Source: Psychrobacter luti
Lineage (GTDB): Bacteria > Pseudomonadota > Gammaproteobacteria > Pseudomonadales > Moraxellaceae
NCBI RefSeq assembly: GCF_014192115.1
Contig: NZ_JACHXL010000008.1
Location: 1 to 64,000, forward strand
Length of the DNA: 64,000 nucleotides
Direction of reading: 5' to 3'
Both the position numbers and the translations under genes were made by a program. This document shows positions 1 to 9,334 of the stretch, piece by piece. Positions within the stretch are counted from its first letter, which is position 1; every line of letters begins with the position of its first letter. Under the pieces are notes generated by a model, which was not told the DNA's origin, made no database searches, and was given only the letters and a program-made list of their open reading frames with translations.

Positions 1-40
1 TGTGGCTCCGGCCATGTGAGAGTAGGTCATCGTCAGCTCT
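1..40 (+). rRNA. rrf: 5S ribosomal RNA, 3' end (partial)
   Basis: The first 40 bases match the conserved 3' portion of bacterial 5S rRNA (the segment reading GTGAGAGTAGGTCATCGTCA, preceded by a CCGGCCAT turn). The 5' part lies outside the window. It is followed directly by a strong terminator, as expected at the end of an rRNA operon. The exact 3' end is estimated from the usual terminal stem. Confidence 0.88.
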
Positions 41-53
41 CTATTCTAAAAGT

Positions 54-86
54 AAAACCCCCTTCGCGAAAGCGAAGGGGGTTTTC
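54..86 (+). terminator. rRNA operon terminator
   Basis: A perfect 10-bp stem, CCCCCTTCGC / GCGAAGGGGG, at 58-67 and 72-81 closes a GAAA tetraloop. It is preceded by an A run and followed by TTTTCTTTT. It ends the rRNA operon whose 5S gene begins the window. Confidence 0.93.
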
Positions 87-350
87 TTTTGGCTGAAGGC
101 TGGGGATTTTAAATAACAGGCGTTAATAAGGTATTTTATTGCTATAAAAAACACTATCTCTTATATTAAATATATTATTTTTTGTTCACCTAAAATGATT
201 TGACTTATATCATTATAGCTGCTAATTTTAAGAGGTGTTTCAACTTTAGTTAATTAAAAGCATATATGGAGTCTATACGGAATTTGACCCTATAATCAAC
301 TTTTCAGTAAAAACTCACACCCTATCCATGGTTATCAAAAGGAATTGATA

Positions 351-1409
351 ATGAAGTTAGCTCCTCTCTTTTCAATAGGTGCCTTAGCAGCTATTAGCCT
401 TCTTGGTTGTTCTAATCAAACTTCTGATAGTACTGATGCTTCCGCAGCCACTTCTCAAGAAACAACAACATTACGTTTTTCCCATTTTTGGCCAGCAACG
501 TCATCTATTAGCACAGAGGTCTTTGAACCTTGGGCTAAGCAAATAGAAGCGGATTCTAACGGCCGCTTAAAAGTAGAGTTATATCCTTCAGCGGGTCTTG
601 CTAAAGCAGACGTTACTTATGAATCTGCGGCTAAAGGTACGATAGATATTGGTTCACAAGCACATGGCTATACTAGTGGGCGCTTTCCTTTAACTCAGAT
701 TACGGAACTTCCAGGCTTATCAAACTCAGCCACTCAGATGGGTTGTATGCTTCAAACTCTATATGAGGATGGTACTTTAGCTAGTGAATATGAAGATACG
801 CATATGTTATTTATGTATGGTGCTGGACCGGGTGCATTACATACAACAAACAAATTAATTCGCACGCCTGAAGATATGAAGGGTATGCGTATTCGTCGTC
901 CTTCTGCGGTTGCTGGTGACATTATTGAAAGTGCTGGGGCCTCACCAGTAGGATTGCCTGCCAATGATATGTATACCTCTTTACAACGCGGCGTTGTTGA
1001 TGGTTTGAGTTTTCCTTGGGAAGCTGTTACTGCCTTTAAAATCGACGAAATCACTAAATACCATACCAATATTCCTTTTTATAGTTCAGCGCTTATGGTG
1101 ACTATGAATAAAGAAAAATATGAGAGTTTACCGGATGATTTGAAAAAGGTACTGGATAAGAACTCAGGTATGGCGCTTGCCAATAAGATTGGTGAAGTAT
1201 TTGATAAACATGATGATATGGCCATAGAAGCAGCTAGGAAAAAAGGTGATGAAATCGTTGAAATCCCTGATCCATTGAATGATCCTAACTGGAAAGGACC
1301 GCTTGAGAAAGGTACCAATAAATATCTTGCTGATGTTAAAGCCCTAGGTCTAGATGCAGATGGCGTTTATGCTAAGGCAAAAGCCGTTAGTGCAGCCTGT
1401 AAGGTCTAA
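351..1409 (+). CDS. dctP: TRAP transporter substrate-binding protein (DctP family), predicted lipoprotein
   Basis: Periplasmic solute-binding subunit of a tripartite ATP-independent transporter, probably for a C4-dicarboxylate or similar organic acid. An AAAAGGA site at 337-343 favours the ATG at 351 over an upstream in-frame TTG at 345. The 352-residue protein begins with a signal peptide ending in a lipobox (SLLGC, Cys20), so it is probably membrane-tethered instead of freely soluble, as most DctP proteins are. The family's conserved arginine region (GMRIRRPS, about 179-185), which in DctP proteins contacts the substrate carboxylate, is present. It is followed 17 bp later by dctQ and then dctM, completing the system. 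The substrate itself cannot be read from sequence. Confidence 0.93.
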   Translation: MKLAPLFSIGALAAISLLGCSNQTSDSTDASAATSQETTTLRFSHFWPATSSISTEVFEPWAKQIEADSNGRLKVELYPSAGLAKADVTYESAAKGTIDIGSQAHGYTSGRFPLTQITELPGLSNSATQMGCMLQTLYEDGTLASEYEDTHMLFMYGAGPGALHTTNKLIRTPEDMKGMRIRRPSAVAGDIIESAGASPVGLPANDMYTSLQRGVVDGLSFPWEAVTAFKIDEITKYHTNIPFYSSALMVTMNKEKYESLPDDLKKVLDKNSGMALANKIGEVFDKHDDMAIEAARKKGDEIVEIPDPLNDPNWKGPLEKGTNKYLADVKALGLDADGVYAKAKAVSAACKV

Positions 1410-1426
1410 CCTAAAGGAGTTGTCGC

Positions 1427-1954
1427 ATGGCGTTTTTAGTTAAACTGAGCATCCTTATCTCCAGATTATGTCAGTTCATTGGTGGTATCAGTCTGATTAT
1501 TATTGTACTGACCACCATGCTGGATGTGATTGCCCGCTATGTATTCAAGCTAACTGGTGGTGAGTTTGGATTTACAGTCAAAGGCAGCGTCGAGATCGTC
1601 TCTTACTTTATGCTCTTTGCTTTACTCGGCGCTTTTGCCGCTTTTGTCGAGCGCTCACAAATCATCGTCGATGTATTCACCCAAAAGATGTCAAAAGCCC
1701 TTAAAGGTTACATGATGGGCACCTTTATGATGGGCTTCTTTATCATCGGTATTGTATTTGCTTGGGGTCTATATGAGAGTGCTTTTGATGCGATAGAGTA
1801 TGGAAAAGTCACGCAAGACCTTCGAATATCTATGATGCCAATTTATGCTATCAGTGCCTTCTTAAGTGTCTTACTTGCCATTCGGTCATTGATCGAATCC
1901 ATCAATATTTTTAAAACAGGCGAGTTCTTTGACGCTGAGGAGACAGGCGCATGA
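1427..1954 (+). CDS. dctQ: TRAP transporter small permease subunit (DctQ)
   Basis: Small membrane subunit of the TRAP transporter, linking the binding protein to the large permease. The 175 residues contain about four hydrophobic segments (roughly 12-35, 50-72, 90-112, 130-155), the normal layout for DctQ. A strong AAAGGAG site sits just upstream of the ATG. Its stop overlaps the next start (ATGA at 1951-1954), so translation of the large permease is probably coupled to it. Confidence 0.93.
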   Translation: MAFLVKLSILISRLCQFIGGISLIIIVLTTMLDVIARYVFKLTGGEFGFTVKGSVEIVSYFMLFALLGAFAAFVERSQIIVDVFTQKMSKALKGYMMGTFMMGFFIIGIVFAWGLYESAFDAIEYGKVTQDLRISMMPIYAISAFLSVLLAIRSLIESINIFKTGEFFDAEETGA

Positions 1955-3240
1955 GTCCAGAAATTATTGGTGCCATTGGTTTGTTATGTATGATTGCGAT
2001 GGTCATGCTGCGTGTCCCTGTTGCACTTGCTATGTTAGGCGTTGGTCTGGTTGGCTTTGGTGCTGTGACTGCACCGATTGGTGCTGTACAGATGCTCAAG
2101 GACTTGCCAGTTGATGTCTTAGCGAAATATGATTTTAGTGCTATTCCATTGTTCATACTTATGGGTGTCTTTGCTTCTCATTCTGGTATGGCAGGAAAGC
2201 TGTTTGACGCGACGCGAACTATCTTTGGTGGCGTAAGGGGCAGTTTAGGTATTGCTGGTATTGGTTCGTCCGGTATTTTTGCTTCCATCTCAGGGTCATC
2301 ATTGGCGACTGCGTCTACCATGACTAAAGTAGCACTGCCACAAATGGAAAAGTATGGTTATCAACCAGGCTTTGCCTGCGGTATTTTAGCCGCTGGTGGT
2401 ACTTTGGGCATCATGATTCCGCCTAGTATCGCGCTACTGGTCTATGCCATCTTAACCCAGCAGTCAGTCGGTGATATGTTTATCGCTGGTTTCTTGCCAG
2501 GCATGCTTGGCATGGTGATGTATTCGATTACTGTCATGATTATGGTGCGCTGGAAGCCACATTTAGCGCAACGCGGGGAGCCTACTTCTTGGAAACAAAA
2601 GCTAATCTCTTTGACAGGTCTTATTCCATTTAGCTTTATCTTCATCGTAATTATCGCGGGTATTTTCTTTGGGCTATTTACTCCAACAGAAGGCGCTGCA
2701 GTTGGAGCGTTTGTATCGTGGGCTTATGCTTTTGCCAAAGGCATGCGCATGACGGGGCTTAAGCAATCATTGATTGAGACCCTAGCTCTCTCTGCGGTGG
2801 TCTTCTTTATGCTACTTGGTGCGGAAGCATTGGGCTACTTTATCTCAGTATCGCGCTTGTCTTATAGTTTGGCAACGTGGATTGGTACATTGGCGGTCAG
2901 CCCAATGATAGTACTTATCTGCATCTTGATTATGTATTTCCTGTTAGGGCTATTTATGGATGCCCTAGCGATGTTAGTGATTACGATTCCAGTGGTCTTT
3001 CCAATTATTGTCGCGTTAGGCTATGATCCGGTTTGGTTTGGTATCATTGCAGTATTGACGGTGGAGCTTGGATTGATTACGCCGCCGATGGGTATGAATA
3101 TCTTTGTGATTAAAGCGATGGCACCGCATATTAAGCTGTCCGATATGTTCAAGGGGGTGATGCCCTTTATTGTCTCTGACTTGATTCGCTTAGTGATTTT
3201 AGTAGCGTTCCCAGCAATATCTTTGGTGTTGTTAAGTTAA
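1951..3240 (+). CDS. dctM: TRAP transporter large permease subunit (DctM)
   Basis: Ion-coupled large permease of the TRAP system. At 429 residues it has the family's usual length, with about a dozen hydrophobic segments, a Gly/Ser-rich region near 95-125 (SGIFASISGSSLATAS) typical of DctM, and a matching second-half motif near GLFTPTEGAAVGA. It starts within the dctQ stop codon. It is last in the dctPQM operon and is followed by a clear terminator. Import is expected to be driven by a sodium or proton gradient, as known for the family. Confidence 0.95.
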   Translation: MSPEIIGAIGLLCMIAMVMLRVPVALAMLGVGLVGFGAVTAPIGAVQMLKDLPVDVLAKYDFSAIPLFILMGVFASHSGMAGKLFDATRTIFGGVRGSLGIAGIGSSGIFASISGSSLATASTMTKVALPQMEKYGYQPGFACGILAAGGTLGIMIPPSIALLVYAILTQQSVGDMFIAGFLPGMLGMVMYSITVMIMVRWKPHLAQRGEPTSWKQKLISLTGLIPFSFIFIVIIAGIFFGLFTPTEGAAVGAFVSWAYAFAKGMRMTGLKQSLIETLALSAVVFFMLLGAEALGYFISVSRLSYSLATWIGTLAVSPMIVLICILIMYFLLGLFMDALAMLVITIPVVFPIIVALGYDPVWFGIIAVLTVELGLITPPMGMNIFVIKAMAPHIKLSDMFKGVMPFIVSDLIRLVILVAFPAISLVLLS

Positions 3241-3311
3241 CCACAGCATAGATAGAAAATCTAAACTAGGATTGTCTTAGTTAGAAAATAAAAATAGTAG
3301 TTTGATTTTAT

Positions 3312-3348
3312 AGCCATATTATCATGATGATAATATGGCTTTTTTTTG
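3312..3348 (+). terminator. dctPQM terminator
   Basis: A 13-bp perfect inverted repeat (AGCCATATTATCA, TGA loop, TGATAATATGGCT) is followed by eight T residues. It ends the TRAP operon. Confidence 0.92.
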
Positions 3349-3528
3349 TGAATTAATATTTTAAGATTGTTGTTGCAAATTATTCAAAGACTCTATTTTA
3401 TTTTAAAATAATTATATGAGAGTATGCAGATAATGACGTTAACATAACGCGTCTCGTTATTAGTGGTAGCTATAGTAAAATTCATTCTATTCATTTCGAT
3501 TCCTAAAAAAACATTAAGCAGAAAGACC

Positions 3529-4581
3529 ATGGCCATTGATCTTACCAATACCTTGATAGTTGCTATATCGGCAACCGCTTTATTTGATTTGTCAGAGTCT
3601 GAGAATCATCTTATATCGCTTTTACAGCAGCGTCCCCGCGATGCCGTTAAAGAGTTCCGCAACTATATGGCTGAGCGTGAAAATGATCCGTTGACCATTG
3701 GTGCAGGTTACCCGCTGATTAAAGCGCTATTGAATTTAAATCATTATTGTCATGACTGTGATAATAAGGATAACGGTGTCGATGCGCCTTTGGTAGAAGT
3801 GGTCATTGTCTCAAAAAGCAGCCCAGATACAGGTATTCAAGTCCTTAATGCAATACGTGAACATGGGTTAAACATTTCGCGTTCAGCCTTTATATCTGGC
3901 AGCCCTATCGCACCTTATATCAAAGATTTTAATGTAGATTTGTTTTTGACGACCAATCTTGAAGATGCGCAGCAGGTTGCAGATGCTGATATCTGCGCCT
4001 GTGCGATATTAGATGCCACGCCAGTCAATACTTATGAGCTGGATACCAAGCAGTTGCGTATTGCCTTCGATGGTGATGCAGTACTATTTGATGATTCAGG
4101 CGAGCTGCTTTATAAGCAAAAAGGGTTGCAAGCTTTTCATGACCGTGAAGCCAAAATGCGTGATTTACCGATAGAAAAAGGTCCGTATGCAGAATTATTG
4201 ATTAAGCTATCAAAAATGCAAGAACGTTTGCCTGCAAGCCTGCATTCTTGTCCGATGAAAATAGCCTTGGTGACGGCTCGTAATGCCCCAGCTGACTTAC
4301 GAGCGATAAAAACATTGCGTGATTGGGGCGTAGATATTGATATGGCGTTTTTTTTGGGAGGGCTTGAGAAGACTTCGGTACTGAAAACATTTGCCCCTCA
4401 TATTTTCTTTGACGATTCAGTTAAACATATCGATGCTGCTCGTAGCTTTGTACCAACGGCGCTAGTGCCTTATCATTCAACCTCGCTATTACACGCCAGT
4501 AGTATATTAACTGCCAATAAAGATGCGTCATCGCTATCTTTTAAACCTGTAGAAACGACGATTTTGTCTGCCAGTCATTAA
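3529..4581 (+). CDS. 5'-nucleotidase (cytosolic, PF06189-like)
   Basis: Predicted to remove the 5' phosphate from nucleoside monophosphates in the cytoplasm. The ATG at 3529 gives 350 residues beginning MAIDLTNTLIVAIS, the usual start for this family. An upstream GTG at 3463 would add 22 unlikely residues. The fold's acidic signature is seen as FDGDAVLFDD (about 180-189), with a later conserved lysine near 281 (GGLEKTSVL) and the FFDDS motif (about 293-297), consistent with a HAD-like active site. It is a single gene between the TRAP operon and a rhomboid protease. Substrate preference is not visible. Confidence 0.86.
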   Translation: MAIDLTNTLIVAISATALFDLSESENHLISLLQQRPRDAVKEFRNYMAERENDPLTIGAGYPLIKALLNLNHYCHDCDNKDNGVDAPLVEVVIVSKSSPDTGIQVLNAIREHGLNISRSAFISGSPIAPYIKDFNVDLFLTTNLEDAQQVADADICACAILDATPVNTYELDTKQLRIAFDGDAVLFDDSGELLYKQKGLQAFHDREAKMRDLPIEKGPYAELLIKLSKMQERLPASLHSCPMKIALVTARNAPADLRAIKTLRDWGVDIDMAFFLGGLEKTSVLKTFAPHIFFDDSVKHIDAARSFVPTALVPYHSTSLLHASSILTANKDASSLSFKPVETTILSASH

Positions 4582-4617
4582 CACGTGTTTAATAAGATAA
4601 AAAGGATATAAGAATAG

Positions 4618-5223
4618 ATGAAGTGGCAGCAATTGACGACGCTTGTAATCGTACGCATTAAGCAAGTATTTGGTCTATATGCTTTTGTACTGATACCAAT
4701 GTGGGTGATGTTTTTTCTTAATGACACTGTGTTTTTCGGTCTATGGAATATTTTTGGTATTGTGCCGCGAGCATTGGATATTGGCAGTATGATAGGAGTG
4801 TTTGCCTCATGGACGATGCATGGTAATTTCTCACATCTAGTGGGAAACTCGCTGACATTGATACAGGTTTTATTCTTATTTGGATTATTTGAGAATAATG
4901 CCTATCGTACCGTCATTAAGCTGATTGTTGCCGCAGGACTTGTGACATGGGTGATTGGTTCACCATTATCGATACATATAGGTGCCTCTGGGCTTTGTTT
5001 TGCGATGCTCGGTTATATGATAGGTGGGGCAGTATTTGCAAGGCGCTGGGGCTATTTATTGGCTTGTATTGTGATGGGCACTGGTTATTGGCTTACTATT
5101 AAACAAGGTTTGATACCGCAGCAAGGTATCTCATTTGCGGCGCATTTTGGTGGGCTATGCGCCGGCTTACTGTTAGGCGCTAACTCTAAGCATGCTTATG
5201 CGAAAGTGAATAATCGTTATTAA
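4618..5223 (+). CDS. rhomboid family intramembrane serine protease
   Basis: Predicted membrane-embedded serine protease of 201 residues, with about six hydrophobic segments and no extra domain. The catalytic residues look intact: GASG with Ser124 in the fourth segment, His176 (AAHFGG) in the last, and the HxxxN motif at His73-Asn77. An AAAGGAT site lies upstream of the ATG. Substrates cannot be predicted from context; the gene follows a 5'-nucleotidase by 36 bp and may be transcribed with it. Confidence 0.87.
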   Translation: MKWQQLTTLVIVRIKQVFGLYAFVLIPMWVMFFLNDTVFFGLWNIFGIVPRALDIGSMIGVFASWTMHGNFSHLVGNSLTLIQVLFLFGLFENNAYRTVIKLIVAAGLVTWVIGSPLSIHIGASGLCFAMLGYMIGGAVFARRWGYLLACIVMGTGYWLTIKQGLIPQQGISFAAHFGGLCAGLLLGANSKHAYAKVNNRY

Positions 5224-5313
5224 CCTTACTTTTCGGCAAATACATTCAAAGAGCCTGTTCAATAAGATATAGAGATATTCATAAATCAGCTTTTAGAGGT
5301 CTCAATAGCTGAG

Positions 5314-5859
5314 TTATTTTTTATTAATGCAAACATTGATATATAGCGGATCACTTTTTTCTAAAGGTCGCCAAGCAGTCGTTTGTTTCACATGCTCATC
5401 AATACTCAGCTTACTGCCTTTTTCTTGTAGCACATAATCTGCACGGGCAGGAGCAGCACAGTCAATCACTTGTGGTACTTGCTGCACACTTCTACGTCTT
5501 TCAAACAAATACAAATTAACCAAATAAATATCTGGGTTATCGGCGTTAGCACGAGCGTGTCCACTATCAGCTGCTATAAAGCGTAAGGTTTGAGGTTTAA
5601 CGTACGACCATGGGCGAAACCACGTACCTTCTTCAACTTTTTTGACAACATGGACACCTTCAGGGAGCTGTGCAACCTGTTGACCAAACCAGCTATATTC
5701 TTGGCTTATTTGAAAGCCAAAGATACCGATGGCACCAAATAATGGAATAAGCCATCTTGGTGCTTTTTTACCGGCAAGTTTACTCAGGTGAGTTATAACC
5801 AATGCTATCCCAGCCAAACCAAACCCAGCTGCTATAGTTGCGATAAACTCAAAAAGCAT
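5314..5859 (-). CDS. hypothetical membrane-anchored protein
   Basis: I do not recognise this 181-residue protein. It has two hydrophobic segments near the N terminus (about 3-25 and 35-53) followed by a soluble C-terminal region of about 125 residues, probably periplasmic. The start at 5859 is chosen because AAGGA lies 9-10 bases upstream. The longer frame from 5880 adds seven residues but lacks a ribosome binding site. It is convergent with the rhomboid gene and stands alone. Confidence 0.7.
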   Translation of the reverse strand: MLFEFIATIAAGFGLAGIALVITHLSKLAGKKAPRWLIPLFGAIGIFGFQISQEYSWFGQQVAQLPEGVHVVKKVEEGTWFRPWSYVKPQTLRFIAADSGHARANADNPDIYLVNLYLFERRRSVQQVPQVIDCAAPARADYVLQEKGSKLSIDEHVKQTTAWRPLEKSDPLYINVCINKK

Positions 5860-6094
5860 AGGACTTTTCCTTAACGCCATTAGCGCATTTCATATCAATT
5901 ATTAAAAACAAACCTACCATTACAAGTATTTTAAGCGCATTTATTATGTCACTTATGAATATGTTTCTCATCATTTTTACTTTTAAGAGTGATAGATAAA
6001 AAAATCACTCACAAGCAGCTGCTGCCTGTGAGTGATATATTATCGTAAAAAAACATCTATCATTTGCACTTCATTTGCTAGCTTATATCGACGA

Positions 6095-7963
6095 TTAATG
6101 ATCGATTGCAGCACCGGCGCCGCGTGGCGAACGTACACTTTCAACCAACTCTTGGATATGTGCTGGTGGTGGCGCAGTCGCATAAGAAACGGCAAAGGCG
6201 ACGATAAAGTTCAATAGGGCACCAACCGCACCAAATGATAATGGTGAGATACCAAATAACCAATACTCTTCCGTATCAGGGAAGTTTGCCGTACCGGTAA
6301 TGAAGAACCAACCTTTGAAGACAAAGATATAAACCAAGATACTAATTAAACCCGTGAGCATACCAGCAATGGCGCCCAAGTTATTAATACGCTTCGAGAA
6401 AATACCCATCATCAATGCAGGGAACAGTGATGCACCTGCAATACCAAAGGCTAATGCAACGACCTGTGCCGCAAATCCTGGTGGATTAATACCGAGCCAT
6501 GTCGCAACCACAATCGCGATAGCCATCGTGATACGTGCTACTTTTAGCTCGCCTGCATCACTAATGTTTGGATTAAGGTTACGCTTGATCAAGTCATGAC
6601 TGATCGCTGATGAGATTGCGAGTAGTAGACCAGCTGCTGTAGATAGCGCTGCTGCCAAACCACCTGCGGCGATAAGACCAATAACCCACCCTGGTAGCTG
6701 TGCGATTTCTGGATTTGCCAATACCAGGATATCAGCGTTTACGTCAAGCTCGTTACCTGCCCAACCTCTATCAACAAACACACCGTCACGCTCTAAAGCA
6801 TGCTCCGCTTTTGCTTCTTCAACAGCAGCCGTTGTAGCAGCGACATCACCGCCTTCAGTTGTTGCGGCAGCTAATGCTAGCTCTGCTGCACCAAGTCCAC
6901 TATCGGCATATAACTGGATGCGTCCATCGTTATTTAGATCATTGTACTTAATAAGGCCTGTATCTTCCCATGTCTTCATCCAGTCTGGACGTTGATCATA
7001 TTCGATAGCAGGGGCATCAACACCTTGTGGATAAATGGTGTCGATTAGATTTAAACGTGCCATCGCACCTACTGCTGGAGCAGTAAAGTATAGTAGCGAG
7101 ATAAATACCAATGTCCAACCAGCTGTCCAACGTGCGTCAGCAACTTTAGGAACGGTAAAGAAGCGAATGATAACGTGAGGTAGACCCGCGGTACCAATCA
7201 TCAGTGATAACGTAAATAACACCATGTTTAGCTTGTTCGGTACGTCAGCAGTATAAGCGGTAAAGCCTAAGTCGACGACGATTTGGTCAAGCTTGGTTAG
7301 GATAGGAATGCCTGCTTCAATATGGTTTGAGAACAAACCAAGACCTGGAATCGGGTTGCCCGTCAGCTCAAGTGAGATAAATACAGCAGGAATCGTATAG
7401 GCAATCATTAGAACCACATACTGCGCAACCTGCGTGTAGGTAATCCCTTTCATACCACCAAGTACGGCGTAGAAGAATACAACAACTGCCGCAATAATCA
7501 AACCGGTTGTATTATCAACTTCTAAGAAGCGTGAGAATGCCACACCAGCACCGGTCATCTGGCCGATAACGTAAGTGGTTGATGCGATAATCAAACAAAC
7601 AACGGCAATCATAGCCGCGGTTTTAGAATAAAAGCGGTCACCGATAAAATCAGGAACCGTGAATTTACCAAATTTACGTAGGTAAGGTGCTAGGAGCATG
7701 GCCAGTAGTACATAACCACCTGTCCAGCCCATCAAATATGTTGAAGCAGCATAACCACCAGTGGCAATAATACCTGCCATTGAGATAAATGACGCTGCAC
7801 TCATCCAGTCAGCAGCCGTTGCCATACCATTCATTACTGGATGCACGCCGCCGCCAGCAACATAAAACTCACTAGTAGAACCTGCACGTGCCCACCATGC
7901 AATACCGAAGTATAGAGCGAAGGATAGACCTACAAAAATAATATTAATCGTAAATTGACTCAT
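6095..7963 (-). CDS. sodium:solute symporter, VC_2705 subfamily (acetate-permease-like, large subunit)
   Basis: Sodium-coupled carrier of the SSS family, related to the acetate permease ActP. The 622 residues carry about 13 transmembrane segments and the SSS signature around 130-175. Between segments near residues 300 and 425 lies a long hydrophilic loop containing a calcium-loop-like DLNNDGRI (342-349). The small DUF4212 subunit is encoded immediately upstream with a 4-bp gap, the pairing that defines this subfamily. Acetate, lactate or another short organic acid is the likely substrate; this is inference from the family. Confidence 0.91.
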   Translation of the reverse strand: MSQFTINIIFVGLSFALYFGIAWWARAGSTSEFYVAGGGVHPVMNGMATAADWMSAASFISMAGIIATGGYAASTYLMGWTGGYVLLAMLLAPYLRKFGKFTVPDFIGDRFYSKTAAMIAVVCLIIASTTYVIGQMTGAGVAFSRFLEVDNTTGLIIAAVVVFFYAVLGGMKGITYTQVAQYVVLMIAYTIPAVFISLELTGNPIPGLGLFSNHIEAGIPILTKLDQIVVDLGFTAYTADVPNKLNMVLFTLSLMIGTAGLPHVIIRFFTVPKVADARWTAGWTLVFISLLYFTAPAVGAMARLNLIDTIYPQGVDAPAIEYDQRPDWMKTWEDTGLIKYNDLNNDGRIQLYADSGLGAAELALAAATTEGGDVAATTAAVEEAKAEHALERDGVFVDRGWAGNELDVNADILVLANPEIAQLPGWVIGLIAAGGLAAALSTAAGLLLAISSAISHDLIKRNLNPNISDAGELKVARITMAIAIVVATWLGINPPGFAAQVVALAFGIAGASLFPALMMGIFSKRINNLGAIAGMLTGLISILVYIFVFKGWFFITGTANFPDTEEYWLFGISPLSFGAVGALLNFIVAFAVSYATAPPPAHIQELVESVRSPRGAGAAIDH

Positions 7964-7967
7964 AGGG

Positions 7968-8228
7968 CTATTCCTCGTCTACACCATATTGTTTATCTAG
8001 TTTATTCATGCGCCATGCATAAAAGAAGATTAAGGCGATAAATACGATAAGAGCCCCTTGTTGTGCAAACCAAAAGCTTAGATCGGTACCGCCTACCTTA
8101 ATACCTGACAGTAATGGACGTAGCAAGATACCAAAACCATAAGAGACTAAGGCCCAAATGACGAGGCTAACTTTAATGAGACGGAGATTGGCACGCCAAT
8201 AACCTGATGAATCGTTGTGGTTCTCCAT
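7968..8228 (-). CDS. DUF4212 protein, small subunit of the sodium:solute symporter
   Basis: An 86-residue membrane protein with two hydrophobic segments (about 18-37 and 50-72), matching the DUF4212 partner of VC_2705-type symporters. The ATG at 8228 is supported by an AAAGGAG site 7 bases upstream; the frame is open for a further 20 codons but has no other good start. It is the first gene of a two-gene operon with the large symporter subunit and presumably assembles with it. Confidence 0.9.
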   Translation of the reverse strand: MENHNDSSGYWRANLRLIKVSLVIWALVSYGFGILLRPLLSGIKVGGTDLSFWFAQQGALIVFIALIFFYAWRMNKLDKQYGVDEE

Positions 8229-9334
8229 AGGACAACTCCTTTTGTCTAACATAAAAACAAGGTCACTGATTTGAGTCTGACAAGTCATTTTGCTTTAGTG
8301 TTTGTGCTACTACAAAAAGCAGTGTGACACTCAGTCCATCTTACAACCATAAAAACGGTAGACGAACGGCTAAAGCAGAATGATCAATCAGGATAAGTAA
8401 CCCAAAATTATCAACATATGAGCAAATTTTTTTCAATGATAGTGATACATACACTGATGTTAAGTTGCTCGGTACTGCAGCATAAAATTTGCAGGATAAA
8501 GTCAATATTAACCGTTTAAAAATTTATTCTTTCGTTATCTATTAACAGAGATGAAGAAGTTTTTATTGAATTAAGCGGATATAAATAGGAAGGTCGGTAT
8601 TGGCTGACAATCCTCTGTCTTATCATTCATATCATCTTCCCGATAATATGGCTTCAATGCTTCAAAATTATTCATTCCAGTAAGTATTGCAAGCATTTTT
8701 TATAAACTTATTAGGAATATATACAATATTGACTTAATTAACAATAAATAAATTTTATTTACTTTATGTAACTAAATATTTGTTCCATAGAAACTATAGT
8801 ATAACTTATGTTAGTAAAAGTTAATAAATCTCCAGTCTTTAATGGAATAGCCTACTAACACCTTATTAACGTTAAGGATTTGTTCTTATGGCTATATTAA
8901 TGGCTATAAGTTAAAAATAGCATTTATTTTAAAAATAAGAATCAAGAACTCATAAGTAAACGTTATATTGCCAAGTTTTTTTATAATAAATAAGCGTTAG
9001 ATAAAGATAGTCATACTTTCATCACTATTAACCAGTCTTAAAAGTTTTTCATTATTGTTTATTTATAACAATAGATTTTTTTATTTAAAGCATTCTACTC
9101 GTCAAAAGTTTAGAGATATTAAAAGTTCTAAATAAAGGATTGAAATAGTTAAATAATCACCAGTCAGTTAAAATACGCCAACATGATATGGGTGATTTTA
9201 TTGCCACTTTATCGCTTAGCTTTCTAGTACTGTTAGAGAGGTCTGGAGAGAACAAAGCGTCATAAGAGGGTAGGCAGTCACATTGATTAATAACATATGT
9301 TAAAAATATAGAAAGTCAGTCAGGGAAATATAGT
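8229..9334. other. long gene-free spacer
   Basis: About 1.1 kb between two divergent sodium symporter genes, very AT-rich, with stop codons in all frames and no open frame that looks coding. It presumably contains both promoters and long 5' leaders. I see no convincing operator, riboswitch or terminator and no tandem repeat array. Confidence 0.6.
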
